DNA from: Methanolobus psychrotolerans
GTDB lineage: Archaea > Halobacteriota > Methanosarcinia > Methanosarcinales > Methanosarcinaceae
Direction of reading: 5' to 3'
NCBI RefSeq assembly: GCF_002243045.1
Contig: NZ_MBKP01000033.1
Span: 1-64,000 of the forward strand
DNA: 64,000 bases
Shown: positions 1-8,971 of the stretch, piece after piece
How positions within the stretch are numbered: the first letter of the stretch is position 1
Layout: every line of letters starts with the position of its first letter
Program-made: the position numbers and the translations under genes
The notes under the pieces: model-generated
The model's input: the letters and a program-made list of their open reading frames with translations, nothing else
Told to the model about the DNA's origin: nothing
The model's database searches: none

Positions 1-458
1 GAGGGGATGTTCTTTTTTTTTCTGAGACTTAACCTCAGACCTTTTTTGCCGCTCTTTTTCTGTGTTTTTTCAGGTTCCTTTATGTCTGCAGATGTTTGCT
101 CATTTTCCAAAGAAGCCTCCTGAATTCCGGGGAGTTTTTTCTCCCTTCCGGCACCAAATCCAAAGAACCGCTTCTTTTTATTCCCGGCACTTTTGTTAAC
201 CTCTGCCAAAGGCTCACCCGTTTCATCCTGCCTTTCTTCCCTCTTAGACCTAAGGAATTTTCTCTTTTTCCTGTCTTTAGTATCCCTGGAAGCCACCAAA
301 CCCGGCAGAACCTGCCAGCCCACATCCTCTTCCGAATAAGCCACTATATTATCCAAAGAAAATATCCCCTCCCCCTCATGGAAGGAAATATCATTATCAA
401 AAACGGTTTCCGTGATTGTACCAGCCATCTGATGATAACTAAACGAATATGCAGACAT
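1..458 (-). CDS. Uncharacterised basic protein, C-terminus beyond the window
   Basis: An open frame on the minus strand runs from ATG at 458 off the left edge with no stop; an in-frame TAA lies at 477-479, so the start is ATG 458 (MSAYSF) or ATG 428 (MAGTIT). The first 60 residues are mixed and acidic (TETVFDND, YSEEDVGWQVLPG); the rest is a highly charged, Lys/Arg/Glu-rich low-complexity tail, suggesting a disordered or nucleic-acid-binding region. I do not recognise a family. It lies downstream of pstA on the same strand with a spacer of about 110 nt. It is not PstB: no Walker or ABC signature motif is present in the visible part. Confidence 0.6.
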   Translation of the reverse strand, partial: MSAYSFSYHQMAGTITETVFDNDISFHEGEGIFSLDNIVAYSEEDVGWQVLPGLVASRDTKDRKKRKFLRSKREERQDETGEPLAEVNKSAGNKKKRFFGFGAGREKKLPGIQEASLENEQTSADIKEPEKTQKKSGKKGLRLSLRKKKNIP

Positions 459-568
459 ATACTTAATCTCAAGGATTTATGTAGATGAAATGAAAATATA
501 TAGATTGGAAGGGAAGTGCGAGGTTAGGTAAAGCAAAGCACAATGATTGTGAAAAAAAGAAAAGAGGG

Positions 569-1537
569 TTAACCTATCCGGCGCTTCCAGACAAGTATTC
601 TAGTAAAAGCATTGATAATCAATACAATGACTATCAGAACAAAGGCAGCAGCAAATGCTTCTGAACTTGAAACCAGATGGGGATAATTGTATGCATTATA
701 AACTGTAAGTGGCAAGCTTGCCACAAGATCCTGGAATGGATAAATCTTAATGCCAAATAAAAGTTTATCACTTGCAGCAACTTTAAATTCAGGATTAAAC
801 TGTGTGTAACCTGCAGTGAAAATCACAACAGCAGATTCTTCTGCAGCCCGTCCCGTTCCCAGAACGATCCCTGTCACAATTCCAGAAAGAGCAGAAGGTA
901 TCGTTATATTTTTAATCGTATCCCATTTTGTCGCACCCAATGCATAACTGCCTGCTTCAATATCTGTATCTACATTATTTATTGCTTCTTCACTTGCACG
1001 CTCAATAACCGGCAATATAAGTATTGCAAGAGCAATAGACCCGGATATTAAGGAAAAACCTCCGGTTATTGACTTCAAATAATATACAAATACCAGGAAG
1101 CCGAAAATACCTAAGACTATGGAAGGTGTACCTGAAAGTACATCTATGAGAAAACGGAATGTTTTTACAGCAGGACCGTTGTTTGCATATCTTTTCAGAT
1201 ATATTGCTGTGCCTACTGCAACAGGTGTTGCCAATATTGTTGAAAATACGGAGAGAAGTATGGTGCCTGCCACTGCATTACCAATTGCACCACCAAGTCC
1301 TGGCTGGTTGGATTCTGAAGTAAAAATGAAATGCAGATTAAGACTTGGAAGTGCCTTTATTGTAATGGTACCTAAAATGAACAGCAATACCACTACTATC
1401 AGGATTGCTGATAGATACGATAAAATGGTGAATATCCTGCCTTTAAGTTGCCTCAAGTTAACTTTTGGTAGCAGCGCAGAAAAACCATTTTTTAAAGGTC
1501 TTAAAGTATCTTCTGTATCCTTTCCTGTATTAGTCAT
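569..1537 (-). CDS. pstA: Phosphate ABC transporter permease PstA
   Basis: Inner-membrane permease of the high-affinity phosphate ABC importer, partner of PstC. About 322 residues with six hydrophobic segments and the inner-membrane coupling loop typical of binding-protein-dependent permeases (EAGSYALGATKWDTI, then LGTGRAAEESAVV). A GTG at 1546 could also start it, but ATG at 1537 has an AGGTGG ribosome site just upstream and reduces the overlap with pstC to 8 nt, implying translational coupling. It is the last gene of pstS-pstC-pstA. The next gene downstream is not pstB, so the ATPase must be encoded elsewhere or further left. Confidence 0.93.
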   Translation of the reverse strand: MTNTGKDTEDTLRPLKNGFSALLPKVNLRQLKGRIFTILSYLSAILIVVVLLFILGTITIKALPSLNLHFIFTSESNQPGLGGAIGNAVAGTILLSVFSTILATPVAVGTAIYLKRYANNGPAVKTFRFLIDVLSGTPSIVLGIFGFLVFVYYLKSITGGFSLISGSIALAILILPVIERASEEAINNVDTDIEAGSYALGATKWDTIKNITIPSALSGIVTGIVLGTGRAAEESAVVIFTAGYTQFNPEFKVAASDKLLFGIKIYPFQDLVASLPLTVYNAYNYPHLVSSSEAFAAAFVLIVIVLIINAFTRILVWKRRIG

Positions 1538-2453
1538 TTCTTCCACCTATGGCCCTTGCCAGTCCTACAAACAATATTTCTATTGCAAACAGTACCGCAG
1601 CAACAGCAAATATGGCACTTCTTGCTTCTTCATTAGCTATTTTAAAACTGACATCTGACAGAATTTTTGAAGTCAATGCAGTACCTGTGCCGAAAAATGT
1701 TGTCGGTATATTATTGGCGCTCCCAAACAACATTACAACTGCCATGGTTTCACCCATTGCCCTCATCATACCCAGTACTACGGCAGCCAGTATCCCCCTG
1801 GATGCTGCCGGGAGCAATACTTTGCTAATAGTTTCCCAGTGAGTAGCACCTAAAGAGAATGAGGCTTCCCGGTATGTACTTTCAACAGAACGTATGGAAT
1901 CTTCGGATATCGATATAATAGTTGGAAGGATCATGATGGCAAGCACTGTTGCCGCAAGTGCCAAGCTCATTCCAAGGACACCGACCCCCGAACTAAAAAA
2001 AGGTATAAATCCCAATAAAGAAACTGTCAGTGGTGACACATAATTTACGAAGATAGGACCGAGAACCAGGAATCCGAATATCCCGTAGACGACCGAAGGT
2101 ATACCAACTAGCAGTTCAATTAAAGGCTTCACAATTGAAGCTACCCGAGGTGAGGCAAATTCAGATAAGAATATTGCCGTAAAAAGCCCGACAGGCACAG
2201 AAAGTGCAAGGGTCACGACAGTCAGGATCAACGTTCCTAAGAGGTATATACGGATCCCATATACGTGTTCATCATAATTCCATACAGAACCGGTAATGAA
2301 ATTGATCACACCCTGACTTTCAAAGGTGGGGTAGGCGATATAGAAGATGAAGCCAATGAAGAAGAACGTGATAAAAGCTGTCAGAAGAGTGCAGAATGTA
2401 AAGAGATATTTAGGAGCAGATGATTCTGATCTGGATAATGTCATATTATTCAT
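1530..2453 (-). CDS. pstC: Phosphate ABC transporter permease PstC
   Basis: Second permease of the phosphate importer, about 307 residues. Motifs include LLVGIPSVVYGIFG and the coupling-loop signature REASFSLGATHWETISKVLLP, followed by RAMGETMAVVMLFG, all typical of PstC. The open frame extends upstream to 2507, but ATG at 2453 (MNNMTLS) is preceded by a GGAAG ribosome site and gives the usual length. It sits between pstS (85 nt upstream) and pstA (8 nt overlap), consistent with one transcript read from right to left. Confidence 0.93.
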   Translation of the reverse strand: MNNMTLSRSESSAPKYLFTFCTLLTAFITFFFIGFIFYIAYPTFESQGVINFITGSVWNYDEHVYGIRIYLLGTLILTVVTLALSVPVGLFTAIFLSEFASPRVASIVKPLIELLVGIPSVVYGIFGFLVLGPIFVNYVSPLTVSLLGFIPFFSSGVGVLGMSLALAATVLAIMILPTIISISEDSIRSVESTYREASFSLGATHWETISKVLLPAASRGILAAVVLGMMRAMGETMAVVMLFGSANNIPTTFFGTGTALTSKILSDVSFKIANEEARSAIFAVAAVLFAIEILFVGLARAIGGRND

Positions 2454-2538
2454 TTCTTCCGTTTTGTTCAATAAAAGAAAAAAAGCTATGATTTGTGCAT
2501 TGCACAAATCATATTTCGGTTTTGAATCTACCTAGTAT

Positions 2539-3546
2539 TTAGATGTCGTACATTGAATAGTAACCGACATCTGAGAAGAGTCCTTTCTGAGCTGGCTGGA
2601 TTGCAAAGCTTATGAATGCCTGCTCGACTGCGGATGGCTCACCAAGTGTAAGGTAGTTGAGTGGTCTGGTCAGCTTTGGAGGGAATGTTGAGCTTTCACC
2701 CTGAAGCTGGAGGAGAGCTTCATCGTTGTTATCATCGAAGTCTGTACCTACAGCTACATCGATAATATCTACAGTTGAGTCCTCAACGAATCCAATGTCT
2801 ACGAATCCTATTGCTGGAGCTGCATCAGTACCAGCCTCTACAGCTGCCAGAACACCAGGGTTTCCGGTTTTCTTTACTGCGTTGCTTGTTGTGTCAATAA
2901 GGTTCTTGTTACCAAGCCAGCCGGCGAAGCAATCTTCACTGCCACTACCGGATTCCTCTCTCTGGTATACTATTACATTAGGATTAGAAGCGGATGTTGT
3001 ATCCAGGATACCACCTGTTATCGCGCTCAGGTTAGCTTGTGTGATGTAACCAGTTGAACTTGTGTTCTGATAAATAGCCAGCATCATAGCAGAGGAGACT
3101 GGAGCAGTAGAGTCAAGTCCTGTTGATATTGGTACTACTGCACTTGCACCGATCTGGTGGACCAGGAGGGTTGGGTGAGCTGTAACTGTGTCAACAGGCT
3201 CGGATGCTGAACCGATGTCTGCAACGTCCATTTCTGTTGAAGCGATACCTGCACCGGAGCCGCCTGCCTGAACTGTTACCTTAATACCAGAGTTTACCTT
3301 CATAAATTCCTCTGCAAGAAGTTCAGAGATTGGCTGAACAGTTGTTGAACCAGTAATGAGGAGTTCGGTTGAAGCGCCTGAGGATGCTGCTCCTGCACTT
3401 GCACTGTCGGAAACGTCGCTTGAAAATGATCCCATAATTGTACCAACTGCTGCTGCACCGGCGATTGCAACTACTACTAACACGAGAGTTGCAACGATGG
3501 GTGAAACACCAGCTTCATCGTTAAAGAGTTTCTTTAATATGTTCAT
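2539..3546 (-). CDS. pstS: Phosphate-binding protein PstS with type IV pilin-like N-terminus
   Basis: Extracytoplasmic phosphate-binding component. After residue 50 it shows the PstS fold signatures: LLITGSTTVQPISELLAEEF, VTVQAGGSGAGIAS, DIGSASEPV and QREESGSGSEDCF. The N-terminus is not a Sec/lipoprotein signal but an archaeal type IV pilin-like segment (short basic start, EAGVSPIVATLV, then a long hydrophobic stretch), followed by a Ser/Ala/Gly linker. A prepilin-type peptidase would be expected to cut before the hydrophobic helix, leaving it as anchor or assembly helix (inference). ATG 3546 has GGTG 8 nt upstream; the longer frame to 3660 lacks support. First gene of the pst operon. Confidence 0.92.
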   Translation of the reverse strand: MNILKKLFNDEAGVSPIVATLVLVVVAIAGAAAVGTIMGSFSSDVSDSASAGAASSGASTELLITGSTTVQPISELLAEEFMKVNSGIKVTVQAGGSGAGIASTEMDVADIGSASEPVDTVTAHPTLLVHQIGASAVVPISTGLDSTAPVSSAMMLAIYQNTSSTGYITQANLSAITGGILDTTSASNPNVIVYQREESGSGSEDCFAGWLGNKNLIDTTSNAVKKTGNPGVLAAVEAGTDAAPAIGFVDIGFVEDSTVDIIDVAVGTDFDDNNDEALLQLQGESSTFPPKLTRPLNYLTLGEPSAVEQAFISFAIQPAQKGLFSDVGYYSMYDI

Positions 3547-3829
3547 TGATCGTACACCAAATTTTGTTTGTTTCTTTAGAGTTGAGCGGGTTTTAATCGC
3601 TCTGAGTCGTACATTGGTTAGACGATATATAATAATTCCACAAATCAAATATATAGACAAATAATCAATATAGTTTCATCATATCTCTATATACTGGTGT
3701 GTATACAATAAGAGGATCTGCTTAAAAGCTCAAATAAAAACTTATTTAGTATTGTGTAAAAGTAAGAAGAAAAATAAAATCGATACATAGCGATTAATTT
3801 TATTATTTTGGGAAAAAGAAAATAGATAC
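3547..3829 (-). promoter_or_regulatory. Leader and promoter region of the pst operon
   Basis: Spacer between pstS and the end of the surface-protein gene. On the minus strand an A+T-rich stretch around 3623-3632 reads ATTATATATC and is a plausible TATA box, giving a leader of roughly 50-60 nt before ATG 3546; further TATA-like runs occur at about 3650 and 3690. No gene was found here. The exact start site cannot be set from sequence. Confidence 0.4.
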
Positions 3830-3855
3830 AAAAAAGAGGTTCTGAAATACAGAAC
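3830..3855 (-). terminator. Intrinsic terminator of the surface-protein operon
   Basis: On the minus strand the hairpin GTTCTG-TATTT-CAGAAC (3839-3855) touches the last base of the stop codon and is followed by CTCTTTTTT. Stem of 6 bp plus U tract. Confidence 0.6.
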
Positions 3856-5894
3856 TACTTAGAGATCAGGGTGTAGACAACACCGAAAACAGCCAGTGCG
3901 ATGACTATGACAATTGCGTACAGGTAATTCTCAACAGCATCTATGGCAGCGGTTTCAACCATACCGAACAGGGAAAAAACTCCACTTAGCATCCCGCCGA
4001 AAGTATTGCTGACAAACTGCTGAAGCTTATCAAAAACACCTTCTATAGCAGCCACTATTTTTGAGAAGAAAGTCGGGGTTGCAGGCTCCTGCTGCACTTC
4101 CATGGACAGATCAGAGGTATCATCATATAGAGAATACAGGTCTTCTTCAGAGGGGGCAGGTTCAGGCTCTGCAACAACCGGCATTATAAGCTCATCAGCC
4201 CCAGAACCGGAAACGATCCAGCCGCCATTAAAAGGATCCCAGTGTTGCTTAACCTCCCTGCCATCAACATATAAAGAGGATTGAGCTTCACCATCATAAC
4301 CCCCAATGCCCCTGAACTCACACACTGCAGGAGGCAGGTCAGGTGCATCATCAGAATTAAACTCATAACCAAGGGTAAGTTTAGAGCCTGGCGGGAGGAG
4401 GACACCCTCCACAGATACCACCCGACTACCGTTAACCTCAGATATTTCAAGATCCCAGTCACTTAGCGGCAGGTCACTTCCAGCCAGACTTTGTTCCACA
4501 CTTCCAGCCACATAACTTACATCATCAGGAATTATATCTACCAGATTTATCCAGGCAGCACGATCACCATCGTTAGATAAGCCAAGTGAGACCGAATAAT
4601 CACTTCCGGAACCGGAAAGGATCTTATCGACCACAATATGAGGGCCATGAACCGTAATACTTCGGGGATCAGATCCCCATGTCAGATTTTCTCCAAAGAA
4701 ATTAACATTCACTACAACTTTACCGAAGGAATACGTTCCCGGCCTGATGGGGACTAACTTCTGCCCGAGATAATACTGACCGTCCGGATCCATGGAAGAA
4801 TAATCGCCGGACTCATAGGTTTCAGAAATGACTATATCATCAGGAATTACAGAAAACTCAATATCAATATCATCGATGGTATAGAGGCCTATATTGAAAA
4901 TATTGGTCCTGAGGAAAGAATGCTCCCATGCATCCCTTATCTCATAATCAACTGAGTTATGGCTGCTAGTACTGCTTTCAAGCGGCCTGACATACCAGGA
5001 ACTCATATTGATCTCATCATTCACTATCTCAAAAACAACCTTCATGCCAGGTTCTGTGCAGACAAATGAAGAAGAACTGTTAGCATCAAAATAACCGTCT
5101 TTTATGTCATAGCCACCAGCTGTTGCATTGACATAATAGACCAGTTCATAGGGAGAAGTTTTACCATCCCACTCAGGTGCAACGACTGTAAAATTGATAG
5201 TTGCAGTATCGCCTTTTTCAAGGCAGCCCAGATCCTTTCTTATAAGATCATTCCTATACTCAAAATCCCCCTTCGCTTTAAGCCAGAACTCACCAATGTC
5301 AATCTCAAGGACAACATTCTCGATCCAGGCATCACCGGTGTTTGTAACTTTAACATCCACCTGTTTCTTTTCACCCGGAGCATATTGTTCTGATGACACA
5401 TCAACACCATCAACCGTTTCAGAACTTGCATCAATACTAATTTCAAGTTCCGGCCGGCCTCTGGAATATATAGCAATTTGGGCAGAAGGTGTTTTCTGTC
5501 CATCTTCAGAAACACCCGTGAGTTCTACTTTGATCTCATCATCCCACTCAAACCACTTTCTGTCATCTCCTGCCTTCAGGAAAAGGAATTCTTTTTTTAT
5601 GACTCCGCCCTTCTCAATAAAGATCAAAGCTGAAGTCATATCCTCATCAAAATCATCCGCCCTGAAAGTGTAATCAATACCACTGACCTCCATGCTCGCT
5701 GTGCGTCCCCATTGCATGGTAAGCGTACCTTCGCTCACCCATTCAACACAAGTATCAAGGTTATCACATGCACAGAGATTATTTGCAGATGCCATAGGAA
5801 GCAATGAAGAGAATAGGAGGATCATTGCTAAAATACAAAACAGGCTAAGTATGTACCTTATCGTTTTTTTCACCATTACCACTCCCATGCTCAT
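3855..5894 (-). CDS. Surface-layer-like secreted protein with C-terminal membrane anchor
   Basis: A 679-residue exported protein: basic start, hydrophobic signal region about residues 10-37, long extracellular part, and a hydrophobic C-terminal helix (about 655-675) as anchor. The mature N-terminus has EWVSEGTLTMQWG, a motif shared with the two proteins at 45.8-48.7 kb; several Ig-like repeat blocks (VTNTGDAWIENV, LSNDGDRAAWINLVDIIP) resemble the DUF11/CARDB repeats of COG1361 S-layer-type proteins. N-glycosylation sequons are frequent. It overlaps the 59-residue gene upstream by ATGA, implying coupled translation. Role unknown; an envelope structural or sensory function near the phosphate genes is inference. 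Confidence 0.8.
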   Translation of the reverse strand: MSMGVVMVKKTIRYILSLFCILAMILLFSSLLPMASANNLCACDNLDTCVEWVSEGTLTMQWGRTASMEVSGIDYTFRADDFDEDMTSALIFIEKGGVIKKEFLFLKAGDDRKWFEWDDEIKVELTGVSEDGQKTPSAQIAIYSRGRPELEISIDASSETVDGVDVSSEQYAPGEKKQVDVKVTNTGDAWIENVVLEIDIGEFWLKAKGDFEYRNDLIRKDLGCLEKGDTATINFTVVAPEWDGKTSPYELVYYVNATAGGYDIKDGYFDANSSSSFVCTEPGMKVVFEIVNDEINMSSWYVRPLESSTSSHNSVDYEIRDAWEHSFLRTNIFNIGLYTIDDIDIEFSVIPDDIVISETYESGDYSSMDPDGQYYLGQKLVPIRPGTYSFGKVVVNVNFFGENLTWGSDPRSITVHGPHIVVDKILSGSGSDYSVSLGLSNDGDRAAWINLVDIIPDDVSYVAGSVEQSLAGSDLPLSDWDLEISEVNGSRVVSVEGVLLPPGSKLTLGYEFNSDDAPDLPPAVCEFRGIGGYDGEAQSSLYVDGREVKQHWDPFNGGWIVSGSGADELIMPVVAEPEPAPSEEDLYSLYDDTSDLSMEVQQEPATPTFFSKIVAAIEGVFDKLQQFVSNTFGGMLSGVFSLFGMVETAAIDAVENYLYAIVIVIALAVFGVVYTLISK

Positions 5895-6070
5895 ACTTTT
5901 TTAGCCATTCTCTTAGACAGAACGTATGCCAACAGGGCATATCCTGCCAAAGCGGCAAAAACAAAGGGTACTGCCATGTTGAAAAAAGATGATGGTGCGT
6001 ACCAGCATGTTGAATAGAAGGTGTACAGGGAAAGTGCCACCGCTGCCAGCAAACTGACTATTCTCTTCAT
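5891..6070 (-). CDS. 59-residue small membrane protein coupled to surface protein gene
   Basis: A complete frame from ATG 6070 to TGA 5891-5893 encodes 59 residues, starting MKRIVSLLAAVALSLYTF and ending LSKRMAKKV. It has two hydrophobic helices (about residues 4-22 and 31-50) separated by a short loop with one Cys and Trp, and a basic tail, so the tail is probably cytoplasmic. The stop overlaps the ATG of the surface-layer-like gene by four bases (ATGA), the usual arrangement for translational coupling. No family recognised; it may assist export or anchoring of the downstream protein (inference). Confidence 0.75.
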   Translation of the reverse strand: MKRIVSLLAAVALSLYTFYSTCWYAPSSFFNMAVPFVFAALAGYALLAYVLSKRMAKKV

Positions 6071-6266
6071 GACCTATAAAATCACAGTTAATCATATATC
6101 CCTTGCACAAAGGAAATATATATTAAACCATGAAGTATTGTGCAGATAATAACCTATATAGAAATAAGAGCAAGCATCTGTAACTCTTATTCATTGGTTC
6201 ATTACCCATTAAATGTTATTGATTTTAGCAGTAAACTGGCCTTATTATTAGTAGATCGTGACCAGG

Positions 6267-6300
6267 ATATCATATATCATATATCATATATCATATATTA
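6267..6300. repeat. Tandem 7-bp repeat (ATATCAT)n
   Basis: Four head-to-tail copies of ATATCAT, followed by related A+T-rich sequence, in the 613-nt spacer between two divergently transcribed genes (5891-6070 minus and pstS2 plus). Such runs can act as flexible or TATA-like promoter DNA. Confidence 0.7.
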
Positions 6301-6388
6301 TATAATTTATAAATAACGTTTTTATGATTTCTTTGATATTTGCTCTCGTTTAAAGGCATTTCCCGAGTATCATTCAGGTAGAGTATTC

Positions 6389-6430
6389 CTCAAATTTTGG
6401 TAACATCTCAAATTTTGGGAGTATCCCAAA
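6389..6430. promoter_or_regulatory. Direct and inverted repeat cluster upstream of pstS2
   Basis: CTCAAATTTTGG occurs at 6389-6400 and again at 6407-6418, an exact 18-bp period. The second copy runs into a palindrome TTTGGGA-GTA-TCCCAAA (6414-6430). This is about 250 nt upstream of pstS2 and in the shared spacer of two divergent transcription units; an operator for a phosphate-responsive regulator is plausible but not shown. Confidence 0.45.
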
Positions 6431-6683
6431 TTAAAGAATAAATTATTGTAGTTTATAAAAATGCAATCATTAGCCCTATTATTACATAAAATTGCAAATT
6501 TTCATAATACCCAAACTGTTTGCATTAGTTTCCAAAGACTATATATAACATGATAATCTTTTAAAGATATATGCCATAGGTAGCGATATATATTATATAT
6601 AGAACTTAAATAATAATAAAATATATGTTGCTTATTTTTGGTATTATACCAAACAATTTGAATTAAGTACAAAGTGGTACGAT

Positions 6684-7808
6684 ATGAAAATAAAAAGATT
6701 ATATCAAAATGACATTGCAGTCTCACCAATAGTTGCAACCCTAGTCTTACTAGTAGTAGCAATTGCAGGTGCAGCAGCAGTAGGAACGATTTTAGGCTCA
6801 TTCTCAGGAGAGGTCTCTGGCGAAGTGAGTTCAGAAGGCGCAGCTTCAGCAGCCTCCACAGAGATACTTGTAGGCGGAAGTACTTCAGTAGCCCCGCTTG
6901 CAGAATCCCTCAAATCCGGTTTCGAGAGTAAACATCCTGGAACCAAAATAACCATTCAGCAAGGAGGCGACACTACAGGTATTGCAGCAACGGGTATGGA
7001 CATAATAGACATTGCCTTGCTTTCAAGGGAAATGACAAGTGCTGAAAAGACAAAATATCCAGATCTACATACCCAGTGGATAGGCGGAAGTGCAGTAATG
7101 TTGATAGCAGGAGAAAAAATTACAACCTTTGATCCCACACAGGCCCCTCAGAATACAACTCAATTGACTCCTTCTCAGATAAAAGGAATCTATAATGCAA
7201 TATCATCAACCGATTCCGGAATGGTTACTGACATCGATGCAGCATCGCTGAACATTTCAGGAACTAAAAGGACTGCATCACTGCCTTCACCAATGAATAT
7301 CACCGTTTACAAGAGAGCTGAAACAAGATCAGGCCCAGAATACATATTCTCCAAGTTCATTGCAGAAGGCAATGGTGATTTCATTGCCAGTAAGAATGCT
7401 GTTGCCGTAACTGGTGACGAAGGAATGATCGAAGCTATCAGCAACAATCCATATGGTATTGGTTTTGTTGATTATAGGTTCGCCCTTGAAGCCAAGAAAT
7501 CAGGTAAGATCAATATCCTTGCTATATACGATAATGTTGGTGGTTCATGTAACATGAAACAGCATTGTGTTGATGACATACCACATATGCAAAGTCATGT
7601 AAAAGCAGCCCTTAACGGAAATGCAAAGGCTTACCCTGCAGCACTTCTTAACAACATGTACATGGTCACCAACGGCTGGCCAAGCTCTGTTGAAGCACGC
7701 TTCATAAACTTTGCACAGCAACCATCTTCAATAAACCTGTACTCTGATGCGGGATACTACAGCCTGCTGGAGATCAATCAGGTAGAAATTGACGACGGAC
7801 ACTACTAA
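6684..7808 (+). CDS. Second PstS-like phosphate-binding protein with pilin-like N-terminus
   Basis: 374 residues. The first 40 residues (VSPIVATLVLLVVAIAG and onward) are nearly identical to the pilin-like anchor of the pst operon PstS, followed by a Ser/Gly/Ala linker and a PstS-type domain: EILVGGSTSVAPLAESLKSG, QQGGDTTGIAA and YKRAETRSGPEYIF. The phosphate-loop residues differ somewhat from the first PstS, so ligand or affinity may differ. Monocistronic by context: long regulatory spacer upstream and a strong terminator downstream. It may feed the PstCA permease encoded divergently (inference). Confidence 0.88.
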   Translation: MKIKRLYQNDIAVSPIVATLVLLVVAIAGAAAVGTILGSFSGEVSGEVSSEGAASAASTEILVGGSTSVAPLAESLKSGFESKHPGTKITIQQGGDTTGIAATGMDIIDIALLSREMTSAEKTKYPDLHTQWIGGSAVMLIAGEKITTFDPTQAPQNTTQLTPSQIKGIYNAISSTDSGMVTDIDAASLNISGTKRTASLPSPMNITVYKRAETRSGPEYIFSKFIAEGNGDFIASKNAVAVTGDEGMIEAISNNPYGIGFVDYRFALEAKKSGKINILAIYDNVGGSCNMKQHCVDDIPHMQSHVKAALNGNAKAYPAALLNNMYMVTNGWPSSVEARFINFAQQPSSINLYSDAGYYSLLEINQVEIDDGHY

Positions 7809-7821
7809 AGACCATACTTAT

Positions 7822-7850
7822 AGAGCCGGGATTACCGGCTCTTTTTATTT
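7822..7850 (+). terminator. Intrinsic terminator after second pstS
   Basis: Hairpin AGAGCCGG (7822-7829), loop GATTA, CCGGCTCT (7835-7842), then TTTTATTT. Eight perfect pairs with a U-rich tail. Confidence 0.85.
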
Positions 7851-7922
7851 ACTAAGGAATAATTCATGAAAATCACAATTATTCACAATAGGTCATGATA
7901 ATAATCTGACCGTGGGGGGAAA

Positions 7923-8948
7923 ATGGCGAGAAACATTGATCAATCCTGTACTGGTCTTTTCCATAAGAAGGATGTTATAGACACCAGAAAGATCCAGATA
8001 ACTGGGAAATCTACATTTATAGTTACACTTCCTAAAAAATGGGTGATGAATTCCAAACTGGGCGCCGGAGCAGAAGTTGGGTTCTCCTATCAGGATGATG
8101 GCTCGGTGTTGCTGATACCACCTGGATTTAGGAAAGAACATCTGGCAAAGAAGATCAGCGCAGACAGGAATATAGAAAACATCGAACGCGACATTAGAGC
8201 TCTCTATGTACTGGGCAATTACCATACAATAGAGATACAAGGCACCGAGATTACAACCGATAAAAAAGAAAGGATCAAGAACCTGTGCAAACAGCTCATC
8301 GGATTTGAAATTGTAGAATCATCCTTCAGCAGGATAGTCCTCCAGAATCTTCTGAACACGGGAGATTTCACGATAGAAAAAGCTTCAAAACGCATGTTTT
8401 CCTTAGTCGTTCTGATGTTTGATGACCTGATTAATGTCCTTAACGACAATGACACTGTACTATGCAAGGAGCTGGCCTCCAGAGCTCTTGAAATTGACCG
8501 TACTTACTTTCTTGTATCGAGGATGTACACAGAAAAGATGAACGTCAAGAGCTTTTCATTAAAAGACGATCTTACTCTGGCACAGGCATTCTACTACCGG
8601 CTTGCTGCAGAGAATATTGATCGTATAGGAGATCTTATAACAAAAATTGCTCTTTATTTTGATAATCAGAAAACAACATGGGATATTGCAGACAGTATGA
8701 CAGAACTGTGCAGCACCCTCCGGAACATGTTCAGGGACTCATTCGAATCGATCAAACTGGTGGACAGCGAACTTGCAAACAATATAATTACACATGGCAT
8801 TGAACTGGACCTCATGATCGAAGCTTCAAGGGAAGCTTCAGACCTGATAGCAAATTCCCGCATGGAAACAGTGCTTGAAAGTTGCAGCCGGGTACGAGAC
8901 CATATTTTGAAGATTGCAAAGATATCCATTGAACTATCACATCTGTGA
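7923..8948 (+). CDS. phoU: AbrB-PhoU family phosphate regulator (copy 1)
   Basis: 341 residues. Residues about 20-65 form an AbrB/SpoVT-type DNA-binding domain (DTRKIQITGKSTFIVTLPKK), followed by two PhoU helical repeats (YYRLAAENIDRIGDLITKIA is the PhoU metal-binding helix type). AbrB-PhoU fusions are common in archaea and are thought to link Pst activity to transcription. ATG 7923 has a GGGGGGAAA ribosome site directly upstream. It has an N-terminal extension of about 18 residues compared with copy 2 at 9360-10322. Convergent with the membrane gene at 8972. Confidence 0.9.
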   Translation: MARNIDQSCTGLFHKKDVIDTRKIQITGKSTFIVTLPKKWVMNSKLGAGAEVGFSYQDDGSVLLIPPGFRKEHLAKKISADRNIENIERDIRALYVLGNYHTIEIQGTEITTDKKERIKNLCKQLIGFEIVESSFSRIVLQNLLNTGDFTIEKASKRMFSLVVLMFDDLINVLNDNDTVLCKELASRALEIDRTYFLVSRMYTEKMNVKSFSLKDDLTLAQAFYYRLAAENIDRIGDLITKIALYFDNQKTTWDIADSMTELCSTLRNMFRDSFESIKLVDSELANNIITHGIELDLMIEASREASDLIANSRMETVLESCSRVRDHILKIAKISIELSHL

Positions 8949-8971
8949 ATAATCTGCAGAACTATGGAAAA

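Noticed and set aside
6502-6801. A Leu-rich minus-strand frame over the start of pstS2
   Set aside because: It is the complement of A+T-rich promoter DNA and the pilin-like segment; the plus-strand gene has clear PstS motifs.
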